From assembly GCA_947307005.1 (NCBI GenBank), contig CAMZHY010000264.1, positions 1 through 5,629 of the forward strand: a DNA stretch of 5,629 nucleotides, read 5' to 3'. The stretch is from an uncultured Planctomycetaceae bacterium (GTDB lineage Bacteria > Planctomycetota > Planctomycetia > Pirellulales > Thermoguttaceae). The notes beneath the pieces were generated by a model that saw only the letters and a list, made by a program, of their open reading frames with translations, was not told the origin of the DNA and did not search any database. This document shows positions 5,610-5,629 of the stretch, piece by piece (position 1 is the stretch's first letter; each line of letters opens with the position of its first letter). Both the position numbers and the translations under genes were made by a program.

Positions 5610-5629
5610 CTTGCGTTTGAATCAGGCGC
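5575..5629 (-). repeat. 55-bp direct repeat carrying the terminator, copy 2 (reaches window edge)
   Basis: Perfect copy of 5225-5279. Since the match is still perfect at the last base of the window, the repeat unit probably continues and may include the coding 3' end of the next gene. Confidence 0.9.

Overview
The window looks chromosomal and most likely comes from a member of the Planctomycetota, probably Pirellulales-like. The evidence is a DUF1207-type outer-membrane protein, a MotA/TolQ-like channel subunit paired with an N-anchored protein of a type I associate with planctomycetes, a ThiD2-type thiamine protein, and C-terminal remnants that resemble the DUF1559 pseudopilin-like families expanded in that phylum. 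Base composition is GC-rich with heavy use of GCG, GAC, CGC and TCG codons. Shine-Dalgarno sites are weak or absent. All convincing genes lie on the minus strand, so the region reads from right to left. These family assignments are from memory; no search was run.

From the right edge leftward, positions about 5050-5629 hold no intact gene. They contain two decayed copies of the 3' end of a DUF1559-like gene. The right-hand copy lies between two identical 55-bp terminator segments spaced exactly 350 bp apart. The left copy is followed by its own terminator at about 5026-5049. The parent gene probably lies beyond the right edge and ends with the terminator at 5575-5609. Next comes a stand-alone ThiD2-like protein (4383-4820), followed by a gap of about 370 bp.

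Positions 1-4010 carry three same-strand genes that look like one module, in transcription order: a secreted DUF1207 protein with a probable beta-barrel (2736-4010); a MotA/TolQ/ExbB-type four-helix inner-membrane channel subunit with a long cytoplasmic tail (1097-2647); and a single-pass ExbD/TolR/MotB-positioned partner with a coiled-coil linker and an outer domain (1061 to the left edge, incomplete). The gaps are 88 and 35 nt. The inferred picture is an inner-membrane ion-channel-like pair encoded next to an outer-membrane protein.

The most notable observations are these. The ExbD-like partner has Ala where ExbD/TolR carry the essential membrane Asp. The channel gene has an AGGA(G) element held away from its start by a hairpin that would fold it back to a normal distance. 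Partial gene duplication has copied a 3' end together with its terminator.
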